The position numbers and the translations under genes were made by a program. Below, one piece after another: positions 8,078 through 16,665 of a stretch of DNA of 64,000 bases; position 1 is the stretch's first letter; the number at the start of each line of letters is the position of its first letter. The DNA is from CAWCWK01 sp963842125 (lineage in GTDB: Bacteria > Pseudomonadota > Alphaproteobacteria > Rhizobiales > CAWCWK01). Under the pieces are notes generated by a model, which was not told the DNA's origin, made no database searches, and saw only the letters and a list, made by a program, of their open reading frames with translations. The DNA is taken from NCBI GenBank assembly GCA_963842125.1, contig CAWJFE010000005.1, forward strand, positions 62,001 through 126,000, given 5' to 3'.

Positions 8078-8102
8078 ACCTATACCCTCTGTGGGCATAG
8101 GT
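8078..8102. promoter_or_regulatory. CsoR operator candidate between csp and csoR
   Basis: A 25-bp inverted repeat. Its left arm is ACCTATACCC, its right arm is GGGCATAGGT, and TCTGT lies between. It resembles the Bacillus copZA CsoR site in having ATACCC facing a G-tract. It lies 22 bp before the copper-storage gene and 80 bp before csoR, so one site could silence both until Cu(I) binds the repressor. Confidence 0.7.
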
Positions 8103-8181
8103 AAACGGCGAACGTGGATACCGATGATGGGTTCCGGTAAACGGCTCGACATGACCGCGGTTATGTCGTCAAGTGCGCAAC

Positions 8182-8454
8182 ATGAAAGAGAACAAGGACA
8201 AGGTGATCGCCCGCCTGCGCCGCCTCGAAGGCCAGGTGCGCGGCATCGCCAAGATGGTCGAGGAAGACCGTTACTGCGTCGACGTGCTGATTCAGACGTC
8301 GGCCGTACGGTCGGCCTTGAAGGCCGTGGACGGGCTGGTGATCGAGGACCATGCCGCCAACTGTATCGAGGAAGCCATAGGCGGTGGGTCTCCTGGAGAG
8401 CAGAGAGAGAAGTTCTCCGAACTGATCGAGTTGATCACGAAGACCCGTACCTAG
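8182..8454 (+). CDS. csoR: Copper-sensing repressor CsoR
   Basis: A 90-residue CsoR-family repressor. The core ARLRRLEGQVRGIAKMVEED is at residues 10-29. The ligands are Cys32, His57 and Cys61, the exact spacing of Cu(I)-sensing CsoR, in RYCVDVLIQT and DHAANC. A GTG nine bases upstream is an alternative start. The product should leave its operators when Cu(I) binds, derepressing export and storage genes. Its own promoter carries the palindrome at 8078-8102, and similar sites stand before several other genes of the island, so it may be the main regulator here. Confidence 0.92.
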   Translation: MKENKDKVIARLRRLEGQVRGIAKMVEEDRYCVDVLIQTSAVRSALKAVDGLVIEDHAANCIEEAIGGGSPGEQREKFSELIELITKTRT

Positions 8455-8473
8455 GCACCGGAACGCGGCGATC

Positions 8474-9346
8474 ATGAACGTGCTGCTCGCGTTCCTGGGT
8501 CTCGCGCTTGTGGCGTCGGCCCTGGTCGACGTCTTCTGTTCGCTGGTGCGCACGCCCCTGCGCGCCGGTCCGTTCACGACGCTCGGCGAGCGCATCGTGT
8601 GCCGCAATCTCTACCGCGCCTTCCGGCTGACCGGCCGGCGGAACCTGTTGGCCGCGATCGGACCGGCGTCCGTCGCGAGCCGTGCCTTCATGGTTCTTCT
8701 CGCGCTGTTTGCCGGTTGGTCGCTGGTGCTGTTCTCCCACGAAGGGTGGGTCGTCGTCGCAAAGACGGGCGAGCCCGCGAGCGTGTGGCAGCGCTTCTAC
8801 TTCGTCGGCTACACGATCTCGACGCTCGGTCTCGGGGATGTCGTTCCGAACGCCGTGCCGGCCCGTCTGGCGACGGTCGGGGCGTCGCTGTCGGGCTTCG
8901 TGGTGATCACCTTCGTGGTCGGGTCGATCTCGCCGCTGAGCGACGTCATCGCCGCGAGGAACGCCGTGATCGCGACCGTACGGGCCTTCGACGCGGCGGT
9001 TGCGGCAGGGGCGGACGAGGTGGACGCGTTCGACTGCGCGCTCGATCTCCTCGTCCCGCCCCTCATAGCGGTGGCGACGGCCATCGAGACTCTTCCCGTT
9101 CGACACCGCATGCACGCCGAGCGTGAGCACCTGGCACTGTCGATCGCATTGCGGACCCTGGAGAAAGCCGCAACGCACGCGGGTCGAGAGTCGGACCTAC
9201 GCGTCGTCGCCGTTCGCGATGCGATTGACCGGATCCTCGACGTCCTGAACACGGATTGGCTGGATGCGCCCAAAGGCGATCGGGCCACGCGACTACAAGC
9301 CTATGTCGACGCGGATGCGCTGGGCGGCACAGGTGCCTCACCATAG
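8474..9346 (+). CDS. Ion channel protein with potassium-channel pore motif
   Basis: A 290-residue membrane protein with about four helices in its first 160 residues and a long cytoplasmic helical tail. The pore loop reads YTISTLGLGDVVP, the K+ channel filter with Leu in place of the usual Tyr (T-L-G-L-G-D). The closest general family is Ion_trans_2. The start lies 19 bp after csoR, so it is probably co-transcribed with it. A potassium channel tied to a copper sensor is unusual; it could restore membrane potential under metal stress, but nothing in the sequence proves that. Confidence 0.8.
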   Translation: MNVLLAFLGLALVASALVDVFCSLVRTPLRAGPFTTLGERIVCRNLYRAFRLTGRRNLLAAIGPASVASRAFMVLLALFAGWSLVLFSHEGWVVVAKTGEPASVWQRFYFVGYTISTLGLGDVVPNAVPARLATVGASLSGFVVITFVVGSISPLSDVIAARNAVIATVRAFDAAVAAGADEVDAFDCALDLLVPPLIAVATAIETLPVRHRMHAEREHLALSIALRTLEKAATHAGRESDLRVVAVRDAIDRILDVLNTDWLDAPKGDRATRLQAYVDADALGGTGASP

Positions 9347-9486
9347 TCTTCGATCTAGAAAATGCGATGCCGTCTCGAGAGCTTACGAGTCCGAGCGGGG
9401 TAGTGGCTTCAACAAGCCACGCTTTTTCTACGCCGTCACGATTTGAGTTCGAAGGTCTTCGTTGCGAGAGCCGAAGCGACATGAGG

Positions 9487-11326
9487 CTAGAGCGCGCCGC
9501 TTATGAAGCCGCGAGCTTCTGGATGAAGCTTCGAATGAGGGCTTCCATCCGGCTTTGCCTGATCTAAGACGTCCTTGGATGCCCGCTCGACGTCGGCGAC
9601 GGTACGATCGGTTGTCACGACGGCTTTCAGAACGGCTGCGACGTTCTCTCCGACGGCGGACTTGCCGGTCGCCGCGTCGCCGGTGCTCTCGCCGATCTCT
9701 TTGCTAGTGCGCGACTGCTCCTCGACGGCGGTGGCGATCAAGCCTGTGACGTGGGTGACCTCGCGCAGGGTGTTCGTGATGCCACTGACCGCCGTCACGG
9801 CGACGGACGTCGCCGCCTGCATGTCGCGGATCTGCCCGCTTATGCCCTCGGTCGCCTTGGCCGTTTGATCTGCGAGAGACTTGACCTCCGTCGCGACGAC
9901 CGCGAAGCCCTTGCCGGCTTCGCCCGCGCGTGCTGCCTCAATTGTTGCATTTAGCGCAAGGAGATTGGTCTGCTCGGCGATGTCGGTGATCAGGCTGACC
10001 ACTTCGCCCACGCGCTCGGCCATCGCGGTCAGCCCATTCATCTGCTCGTTGGACGTCTCGACGGCCTGGTTGACGGCCTCGACGATCTGTGTCGCATCGG
10101 CCGTGCGGGTCGCGATCTCGCGGACGGCGCTACCGAGCTCGGCCGAGGAGACGGCCACCGAGTCGACATTTGCGTTGGCCGTCTTTGCAGTCGTGGCTGC
10201 TTCCGACGCCTGGCTTGCGGACTGTGTCGACGCCTCCGTCAGCTTCGCGGTCGAACGCGACATGGCGCTGCCGGCCTCGACAAGCGCGCTTACGGCTGCG
10301 TCGGCGTCGTCCTGAAAAACGGTTGTGATCTCGCGAATCAGGCGGGAGCGATCCCTGTCTTCGGCGGCTCGTTGTTCCTGTTCCTGGGTAAGAGCTGCTT
10401 GCTTTAGCAACGCGCTGCGGAACTGCTGTGTCGCATGGCTCAGGACACCGATCTCATCCCCACTGCGCCATGTCGGAACCTCGACCGAAGCGTCTCCGGC
10501 GCTGAGCCGGCGGGTCGCGTCGGCCAGACGGGCCAGGCGGCGTGAGACGGTCCGATCGACGAAGACGAACGCGCTGCCAGCGACGGCTAGCACCAGGGCC
10601 AAGACGGCCGCAGATAGGATGACGGACAGGCGGCGTTCGGCTTGAAGGCTTTCGATCCTCGACTCGGCGAAGTCATCGAGACGCATCCCGGCCATCTGAG
10701 CGGAGACGATGATCGCCTCGTAGCTTTGATCGAACGCGTCATCCGCGTCAGAACCCGCCCCGGATTCCCCTGCCTGATCGGAATACCGAGCGTGTCCTGC
10801 CGCGGCGAATTCCGCGATGCCGTCACGAACTATCCGCATCTGTTCGACGACACCCGGCATATCGTCCGAGTGACCCATGTGAGTGTCGCCGACGGCGCCC
10901 ACGTCTCCATGAGCGCTATGGTCTTCCGGACCTTGCACCATATGGCCCTCGTGGCCACTTATGAGCATCTGTCTGTGGGGCGAGATGGCCGCCGGGCATG
11001 TTTGTTTCGTCATTCGGCCCAGCATCGGGGATAAGCCTGCTGGCGGACGCTTTTGCGCGTTCCAGAAGCATCCACACTTCGTCGATGCTCTCGCCGTCGT
11101 CGCCTGCCATGATCTCCTCGAAGAGGAGATGAGCATGCGTTACGTCGAGCTGAATGCTCTGCGCGATCTTCGTGAGCGGCAGGACGTGTTCGCCAATCTC
11201 GACGCCGTGCCATCCGATGCTGTTTTGAGTGCTGTATCCCACTCCACCGATCACGGCGCTTAGTCCGGCGAGCAGCGCAAACGCCCCACCGATCTTGTGG
11301 CCGATCGTCAACTTGTTGAATGGCAT
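9487..11326 (-). pseudogene. Methyl-accepting chemotaxis protein with His/Met-rich sensor insert, frameshifted
   Basis: From ATG 11326 the protein runs MPFNKLTIGHKIGGAFALL (first membrane helix), a periplasmic four-helix-type sensor, a second helix (LSVILSAAVLALVLAVAG), HAMP, and the signalling hairpin EQTNLLALNATIEAARAGEA. The two halves are in different frames. The frame shifts at about 10957-10962 in CATAAGTGG, where one extra A would explain it. Removing it gives DAHSGHEGHMVQGPEDHSAH then THMGHSDDMPG, a His/Met/Asp-rich loop inside the sensor that looks metal-binding. This would be about a 610-residue receptor for metal taxis if intact. It may be a pseudogene or a sequencing indel. Confidence 0.85.
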
Positions 11327-11534
11327 CAGCCCCCCGGAGACGGTACGTCGTTTTGTACAGACAAGGTTTAGCAGGGACCGTTTAACAGAGCTTTGCATCC
11401 GCGATACGCAATAGCTGGGCGCTGCGGACCTAACGCACGCTGCCAAAGTTGCGAAAAGCTGATCGCGCTGAGGGAGTCACTCCGGTGAATGGCTAATACT
11501 GAATGACATCGAGAGGAGCCCTTCGTAGAGCACC

Positions 11535-12121
11535 TCAGCCATCGCAACGTTTGTCGGTTCGGCTTTTGATTCCACGACGTCCAAGCTCCCGGTAGAGTGC
11601 TGGCGGTGTCACGCCGATGGCGTCTGCGACCCGCACCCAATGACCCTTCGCCGGTGCGCCGTAGAGCGAGAGGTAAGCGTCCAGTCGGTCGGATAGCCGA
11701 TGAAGGCGCAAGATCTCGACACGGGCGCGTAGAGCCTGCACCTCGCGAGCGATGCTGGCCGCGAAGGAGGTCGCGAGGGCGCCCGACGCGATGAGTTGCT
11801 GGCGAACGTCATCGACCTTCAAGAATGCGACGACGGCATCGGTTTCGGCAATCGCATCGCAGTGATAGCGGCCCGCGAACAGCGATGCCTCCGCGACGAT
11901 TGAAGAGGTTCGGACCTGTGAAGGACAAGTCCGCCGCCGTCGCTCAAGGATCGGGTGAGCGTTACCGATCCCTCTTCCAGCCAGAACGCCTTGCGAACCT
12001 CGTCGCCGGAGTGGAACAGGTGCGCTCCGGGCGTAAGCGCGCGGCGAGGCGCGTTTTCGAACACAGCGGCGAAGCGCGCTTGCATGATCTCAATCATGTC
12101 GATGACGGTGCCGGCGGTCAT
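11535..12121 (-). pseudogene. Crp/Fnr-family transcription regulator, frameshifted
   Basis: The first half (from ATG 12121) is a cyclic-nucleotide-type sensor fold: LTPGAHLFHSGDEVRKAFWL then EEGSVTLTRSLSDGGGLVLH. At about 11900-11915 one base seems missing. The neighbouring frame continues the fold with AEASLFAGRYHCDAIAETDA and then a long helix and a winged-helix DNA reader (GHWVRVADAIGVTPPALYRE). Together the parts give about 195 residues, normal for the family. The reader helix differs from Fnr, and there is no iron-sulfur cysteine cluster. It diverges from the exported protein at 12157, only 36 bp away, which it may regulate. Confidence 0.75.
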
Positions 12122-12156
12122 AGGCTGTTCGGATTGACAGGAAATGGAGAGGTTCG

Positions 12157-12717
12157 ATGAAGAGATTGATGGCAGCCGCTGCATTCGCGGCTATCGCTGG
12201 CTGGTCTATGAGCGTGGCCGGAGAGCCGGCCGACAGGCACCACGGCCACGAAGGAGAAGGTACTGCGGCTAGCGCGCTCTCGGAGCCGGGGCAGGGCATG
12301 TTCGCAGCGATGTCCGAAGTCGTGACTATGCTCGAAACGGACCCAGCGACGGATTGGGACCGTGTCGATATCGATGCCCTGCGCGAGCACCTCCTCGACA
12401 TGGACCTGCTCGTCACGTCCGCCTCGGTCGAGGTGACGCCGCTCCCGGACGGCCTGCGTGCGACGGTCACAGGGGAGGGACGTGTGGTGGACGCGGTCCA
12501 GCGTATGATACCGGCCCATGCGGGTGAACTCGCCCGGGACGCCCGCTGGCAGGTTCGCGCGGAGACCACGCCCACCGGCGCCGTCCTGCGCGTGACCGCG
12601 AGCGATCCTGCGACGGTCGCCCGTATCCGAGCGTTGGGATTCTACGGATTGCTGGCCAGCCAGGACCATCATCGCGCTCACCACTACGCGATCGCCACCG
12701 GCGTTCCGGTCCACTGA
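12157..12717 (+). CDS. Exported His-flanked protein of unknown function, common in copper clusters
   Basis: 186 residues with a signal peptide (MKRLMAAAAFAAIAGWSMSV). After processing, the chain begins with a histidine patch (ADRHHGHEGEG) and ends near a second one (QDHHRAHHYAIATG). The middle is a mixed alpha/beta domain containing DWDRVDIDALREHLLDMDLL and LPDGLRATVTGEGRVVDAVQ. From memory, similar proteins occur beside multicopper oxidases in other Alphaproteobacteria, without an assigned role. Periplasmic copper binding is a fair guess from the His clusters. It is the only plus-strand gene between the Crp-like regulator and the CDF-MCO operon. Confidence 0.8.
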   Translation: MKRLMAAAAFAAIAGWSMSVAGEPADRHHGHEGEGTAASALSEPGQGMFAAMSEVVTMLETDPATDWDRVDIDALREHLLDMDLLVTSASVEVTPLPDGLRATVTGEGRVVDAVQRMIPAHAGELARDARWQVRAETTPTGAVLRVTASDPATVARIRALGFYGLLASQDHHRAHHYAIATGVPVH

Positions 12718-12747
12718 GCGGGATCGGTAGCGGGTCGCAAGCACGGC

Positions 12748-13692
12748 CTAACCCTGCTCGCCGTGCTGCGCAGCGTCATGTCCGGCGGGCGGCGTCTGCG
12801 AGCGGAACTCGAGGTCGCCCGCCGCGGCCTCGTCGAGGCAGGCGCCGTGCTCGACCTGCACGGTCGCCATCACGAACCCCGCGTCCCGCGCGCGGTCGTG
12901 GGCGGCGCGGAGCACGTCTTCGGCGCTCCTCCCGTCACCGATCCGAACATGCGCGCTGAAGACGGCCTTGCCCGAGGTCAGCTGCCAGGCATGGACGTGA
13001 TGGACGTCCTCGACGTCCGGAAGGCGTTCCAAGGTCTCGACGAGCCCCGGCAGGTCGATGTCCTCCGGGGTCGCTTCCATCAGCACGAGGACGGCCTCCC
13101 GCACGATCCCCCAGCCCGCCCACAGGAGAACGAGCCCGAAGGCCATGCCGAGAAGGGGATCGATGGCCAGGAACCCGGTGAAGCGGATCACGACCACCGC
13201 GACGATGATGATGAGACTCCCGACGAAGGTCTGCAGCACGTGCCAGAACGCTCCGCGAACGTTGAGGTCGGTCTTCTGCTGGCCGTAGAGGAGCCAGAGC
13301 GAGATGACCTCGGTGACCAGCCCGCCCAGCGCCACCCAGAGCATCGGGCCGGTCTCCAGCGGTTGGGGGTCGTTCAGCCGCATGGCGCCCATGACCAGGA
13401 CGACCAGGGCCATTCCCAGGAGGAACACGCCGTTCGCAAGCGCGCCGACGATCTCGGCGCGGTACGATCCGAAGGTCATCGTTGCGTCGGCGGGTCGCCG
13501 CGCCACCCGGGCGGCCGCCATCGCGACGAGGACGCCGCCGACGGCGGAGAAGGTGTGGAACGCATCGGACAGCACCGCCACGGAGCCGGTGTAGAGGCCG
13601 ACCGCGAGCTCGATGAAGAAATAGATGCCCGTCAGCGCGGCCGAGACGGCGAGCCCCCGCCCGCTTCCGCCATGTGCCCCATGCCCGATCAT
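12748..13692 (-). CDS. CDF-like cation transporter with altered metal site
   Basis: A 314-residue, six-helix member of the CDF/CzcD family with a C-terminal cytoplasmic domain (HHVHAWQLTSGKAVFSAHVR). In canonical zinc members the two transport-site motifs are D-x-x-H-x-x-x-D in helix 2 and H/D-x-x-x-D in helix 5. Here they read SDAFHTFSA and FWHVLQTFVGS, so both second aspartates are replaced (Ala and Thr). The substrate or even transport activity may therefore differ. The start overlaps the upstream membrane gene by ATGA. It is the last gene of the multicopper-oxidase operon that starts at 15735. Confidence 0.85.
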   Translation of the reverse strand: MIGHGAHGGSGRGLAVSAALTGIYFFIELAVGLYTGSVAVLSDAFHTFSAVGGVLVAMAAARVARRPADATMTFGSYRAEIVGALANGVFLLGMALVVLVMGAMRLNDPQPLETGPMLWVALGGLVTEVISLWLLYGQQKTDLNVRGAFWHVLQTFVGSLIIIVAVVVIRFTGFLAIDPLLGMAFGLVLLWAGWGIVREAVLVLMEATPEDIDLPGLVETLERLPDVEDVHHVHAWQLTSGKAVFSAHVRIGDGRSAEDVLRAAHDRARDAGFVMATVQVEHGACLDEAAAGDLEFRSQTPPAGHDAAQHGEQG

Positions 13693-14177
13693 CTCGTCGC
13701 CTCCGTCCGCACGAGGCGGCGCGTCAGGCTCAGCACTAGCAATGGAACGACGAGCCACTGAAGCAGGGGCGACAGGCCCGTGCCGAGCGGCGGCACGACG
13801 GGCATGAGATCGGAATAGGTCCAGCGAAGCGAGACCTCGGTGTAATAATACTCGAAACCCACCGTCAGCCCCAGGCCGACCGCGACGAAGAGCGCGATCT
13901 GCCAGGACCGCGGTTCCGCGATCCAACGCCGCGAGTGGCTCGCGAGACTCGTGATCCAGAAGGCGGTCAGGGCAAAGCCGACGTCCCCGACGGTGGCGGA
14001 GGTGCAGACCTTCACGCCGCTCCAATGGTTCAGCTCCGCCATGCCGGCATAGGTCGGCACCTGGAGGAACTCCCAGACGAAGTGCAGGCAGAAGGCGAGG
14101 AAGGCGACCGATACCTCCGGGATCGCCCATAGGGAGCGATCCGCGGTGACGGTCCGGGGTTCGGAGGCGGGCGTCAT
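13689..14177 (-). CDS. Four-helix membrane protein, unrecognised, copper-island type
   Basis: 162 residues with four or five membrane helices. Distinctive features are FCLHFVWEFLQVPTYAGMA near residue 35, VKVCTSATVGDVGFALTAF, and GLTVGFEYYYTEVSLRWTYS. I cannot name a family. From memory, similar proteins occur beside multicopper oxidases and CDF genes elsewhere. Both ends overlap neighbours by ATGA: its stop with the CDF start, and its start with the stop of a 24-codon ORF. Strict coupling suggests a stable complex or fixed stoichiometry with the CDF-like protein. Confidence 0.75.
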   Translation of the reverse strand: MTPASEPRTVTADRSLWAIPEVSVAFLAFCLHFVWEFLQVPTYAGMAELNHWSGVKVCTSATVGDVGFALTAFWITSLASHSRRWIAEPRSWQIALFVAVGLGLTVGFEYYYTEVSLRWTYSDLMPVVPPLGTGLSPLLQWLVVPLLVLSLTRRLVRTEATR

Positions 14178-14248
14178 GAGACGGGTCCTTTCCTCGCGAG
14201 CCGCATCATGGCAAATGCGGATGCGAACGCCAGCGCCGGCATTCTCAT
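14174..14248 (-). CDS. 24-residue ORF bridging the oxidase and membrane gene
   Basis: Reads MRMPALAFASAFAMMRLARK then GPVS. Its ATG overlaps the stop of the multicopper oxidase (ATGA at 14245-14248), and its TGA overlaps the start of the membrane gene (ATGA at 14174-14177). It is Ala/Met-rich with basic residues towards the end. It may encode a real peptide or only carry ribosomes between the two long genes. No homology can be judged at this length. Confidence 0.45.
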   Translation of the reverse strand: MRMPALAFASAFAMMRLARKGPVS

Positions 14249-15735
14249 GCGACCTCGAACCAGGTGATCATGCCACCCGCCTGATGCTCCAGCATATGGC
14301 AGTGCAGCAGCCACTTGCCGGGGTTGTCGGCAACGAAGGCGATCTCGATCGTCTCCTGGGGGTCCATCAGCTCGGTGTCGCGCCAGTCCTTCGTGGGGTC
14401 GGGGGCGCCGTTGCGGGTGAGCACCTGGAAGTGATGGCCATGCAGGTGCATGGCATGCGGCCAGCCGGTGTCGTTGCGGATCGTCAGAACCGCCGTCCTG
14501 TTCCACGGAACGGTCAGCAGCGGCAGGTCCATGTCTCCGGCCACGCCGTTGAAGGCCCAAAAGCGCCGCTGGCCCATCAGCTCGCGCAAGCCCATCCGCC
14601 GTCCGCCCAGCGAGGCGGACCGCATCGCGCCCATCGCGCCGCCTTCCATGTCGAGCGTGGCGCGCACGGGGTCGGCCAAGTCGAGGGTCGCGTGGCGCAT
14701 CCCATCGGGCAGCGGTGCGACCTCGGAGAAGCTCTCGCGCAGCGGCGCCTCGGGCCCGTAAGAGAGACGGGCGCCGGGGACAGGGCCGTCCTCGGTCCAG
14801 ACCTGGACCTGTCCCTCGCCATTCGGCTCGCCGGTCAGATCGACCACGATGTCGGCGCGCTGGGCCGGTGCCAGAACCTCCAACTCGTCGACCGGGCGAG
14901 GGGCGACCGGGTGGCCGTCGAGTGCCACGAGCGTCGCGGGCAGATCGCCGAAACCCACGCCCATGATGCGGGCATTCGCCGTGTTGACGAGACGGAACCG
15001 GACCCGCTCGCCGGCGCGGACGGTCATCGTCGGCACGGTACGGCCGTTGACGGTCAGCCGGTTGCCCATCCGGCCGGAATGGCTCCAGTCCATCGCGGCG
15101 CCCATGCTCGCCTCTTCGATTCGTCCGGCCTCGTCCAGCAGCCAGTCGTCGATCAAGAGGGTCATGTCCCGGTCGACCGCGTAGGGCTCGCGCTCCTCCA
15201 CGATCAGAGGGCCGTGCAGTCCGCGGGCGTTCTGCTCCCAGGACCGGTCGTGCGTGTGGTACCAATAGGTGCCCGGATCGGGCGCGACGAAATCGTAGTC
15301 GAACGTTTCGCCGGGTCGGACCGGCGCCTGCGTCAGGCCCGACGCGCCGTCCATCGCGTTGTCGATGCGGATGCCGTGCCAGTGGACGGCCGTGTCCTGC
15401 TCCAATCCGTTCTCCAGCCGGACGCGCACGCGCTCGCCGGTGCGCACGCGGATTTCCGGGCCGGGCACGGAGCCCTCATAGGCCCAAACGGGTGTCGGCG
15501 GGACCGGACCGGACAGCAACGGCGCCGTCGCCGGCGCCGCGCGCAGCCGGCGAAAACCCTCCGGCGGCGGTCCGAAGTTTGCGGACACGGCCGGCGTCGG
15601 ACCCGTCGCGAACGCCGGGGATCCGCCCAGGCGCGACGCGCCGTAAAGGCCCGCGGCGAGAACGGGAAGCCCCGCCGCCCCGACCAGGAGGGAACGCCGC
15701 GACAGGCGGCTGTTGTTCTTCGTGTGGCGTGTCAT
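14245..15735 (-). CDS. Multicopper oxidase, Tat-exported (first of three)
   Basis: A 496-residue periplasmic laccase-type oxidase that probably oxidises Cu(I) to the less toxic Cu(II). The Tat signal is SRRSLLVGAAGLPVLAAG. All four copper motifs are present: HWHG at 118-121, HTH at 160-162, HLHGHHF at about 430-436 and HCHMLEH at about 477-483. A methionine-rich loop, as in CueO, is not prominent. It heads a chain of overlapping genes (24-codon ORF, membrane protein, CDF-like) and lies 27 bp after copD on the same strand, so the whole run from 21576 or 19565 down may be one long transcript. Confidence 0.95.
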   Translation of the reverse strand: MTRHTKNNSRLSRRSLLVGAAGLPVLAAGLYGASRLGGSPAFATGPTPAVSANFGPPPEGFRRLRAAPATAPLLSGPVPPTPVWAYEGSVPGPEIRVRTGERVRVRLENGLEQDTAVHWHGIRIDNAMDGASGLTQAPVRPGETFDYDFVAPDPGTYWYHTHDRSWEQNARGLHGPLIVEEREPYAVDRDMTLLIDDWLLDEAGRIEEASMGAAMDWSHSGRMGNRLTVNGRTVPTMTVRAGERVRFRLVNTANARIMGVGFGDLPATLVALDGHPVAPRPVDELEVLAPAQRADIVVDLTGEPNGEGQVQVWTEDGPVPGARLSYGPEAPLRESFSEVAPLPDGMRHATLDLADPVRATLDMEGGAMGAMRSASLGGRRMGLRELMGQRRFWAFNGVAGDMDLPLLTVPWNRTAVLTIRNDTGWPHAMHLHGHHFQVLTRNGAPDPTKDWRDTELMDPQETIEIAFVADNPGKWLLHCHMLEHQAGGMITWFEVA

Positions 15736-15762
15736 GGGTTCGGATCCTGAAAGGTCGTCGAG

Positions 15763-16647
15763 TCAAAGGTTGGCGGGTGGAGTCGTGATCGAGGTCAGCG
15801 TCGCGGTCGCCAGGAGGATGACGGCGACGGCGGCCATCTCCCAGCCGATGGAGCGGCGCAGCGCGTCCGCCGCGCCGGGTCTTCCGGCCGCGACGGCGGG
15901 CACGAGCCGCAGCTTGTTCAGGGCCGCCAGTCCGAGGAGCAGGCCGACCACGGCGACCTTGGCGAGCAGCGTCAGCCCGTAGGCCGTGCCGAAGAGCCCG
16001 GCGAGGTCGCCGATCATGAGGTAGGCGAAGGTGCCGCCGACGACGATGAGGATCGCCACGGTGATTGAGGCAATCGTTCCGAAGCGATGAAGGACAGTGG
16101 CGCCTGGCAGCCGCGCGCCCCTGTGCAACGGCCAGAGCGCTCCGACCCAGTAGGCGGCGGCGAGGAGGTGAACGGCCAGCAGCGCGGCGAGCAGCCAGCG
16201 CGGCTCGCCCAGCGAATGTCCGACCTGCGCATAGGATAGCGCGACCAGGGCGGCTCCGCCTGCCGCGATCCAGATCGCCCAGACCTGCGGGACGAGGACG
16301 AGAAGCACCAGCGCCAGGCCGACGCCGCGTAGCGCGATGCTGCTCCCGAGCTGGCTGTCCCAGACGAGGCCGATCATCACGGGGTCGAGCATCCCGTCGA
16401 TCCCCATGCCGGAAATGCGGCCGGCACGGATGTCGAGGCGAAGCAGCATCGTCGCCGCAGCGAGGATCGCGGCTCCCGCCGTGACGCGGCGGACCGACCG
16501 GCGGGTCCCCTCGCTCGCGACCGGCAGGGCCAACAGGAAAAGGGGGCCGCCCATCGCCAGCAGCGCAGCCGCATAACCGATCGCCTTAACGAGGATCGCC
16601 ATGGCGACCCATCCATCGACGGGCGCGAGTCCCTGGAGCGCGAGCAT
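15763..16647 (-). CDS. copD: CopD-type copper resistance membrane protein
   Basis: 294 residues with eight or so membrane helices. Family marks are SGMGIDGMLDPVMIGLVWDS in the first third, a conserved His in QVGHSLGEPRWLLAALLAVH, and YGLTLLAKVAVVGLLLGLAA followed by LNKLRLVP. CopD works with CopC in copper handling across the inner membrane, though import versus export is still debated. The gene follows copC by 18 bp. A second copC-copD pair, with an unrelated arrangement, lies at 36566-37860. Confidence 0.93.
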   Translation of the reverse strand: MLALQGLAPVDGWVAMAILVKAIGYAAALLAMGGPLFLLALPVASEGTRRSVRRVTAGAAILAAATMLLRLDIRAGRISGMGIDGMLDPVMIGLVWDSQLGSSIALRGVGLALVLLVLVPQVWAIWIAAGGAALVALSYAQVGHSLGEPRWLLAALLAVHLLAAAYWVGALWPLHRGARLPGATVLHRFGTIASITVAILIVVGGTFAYLMIGDLAGLFGTAYGLTLLAKVAVVGLLLGLAALNKLRLVPAVAAGRPGAADALRRSIGWEMAAVAVILLATATLTSITTPPANL

Positions 16648-16665
16648 CGGACGGACCCCGTCGAC

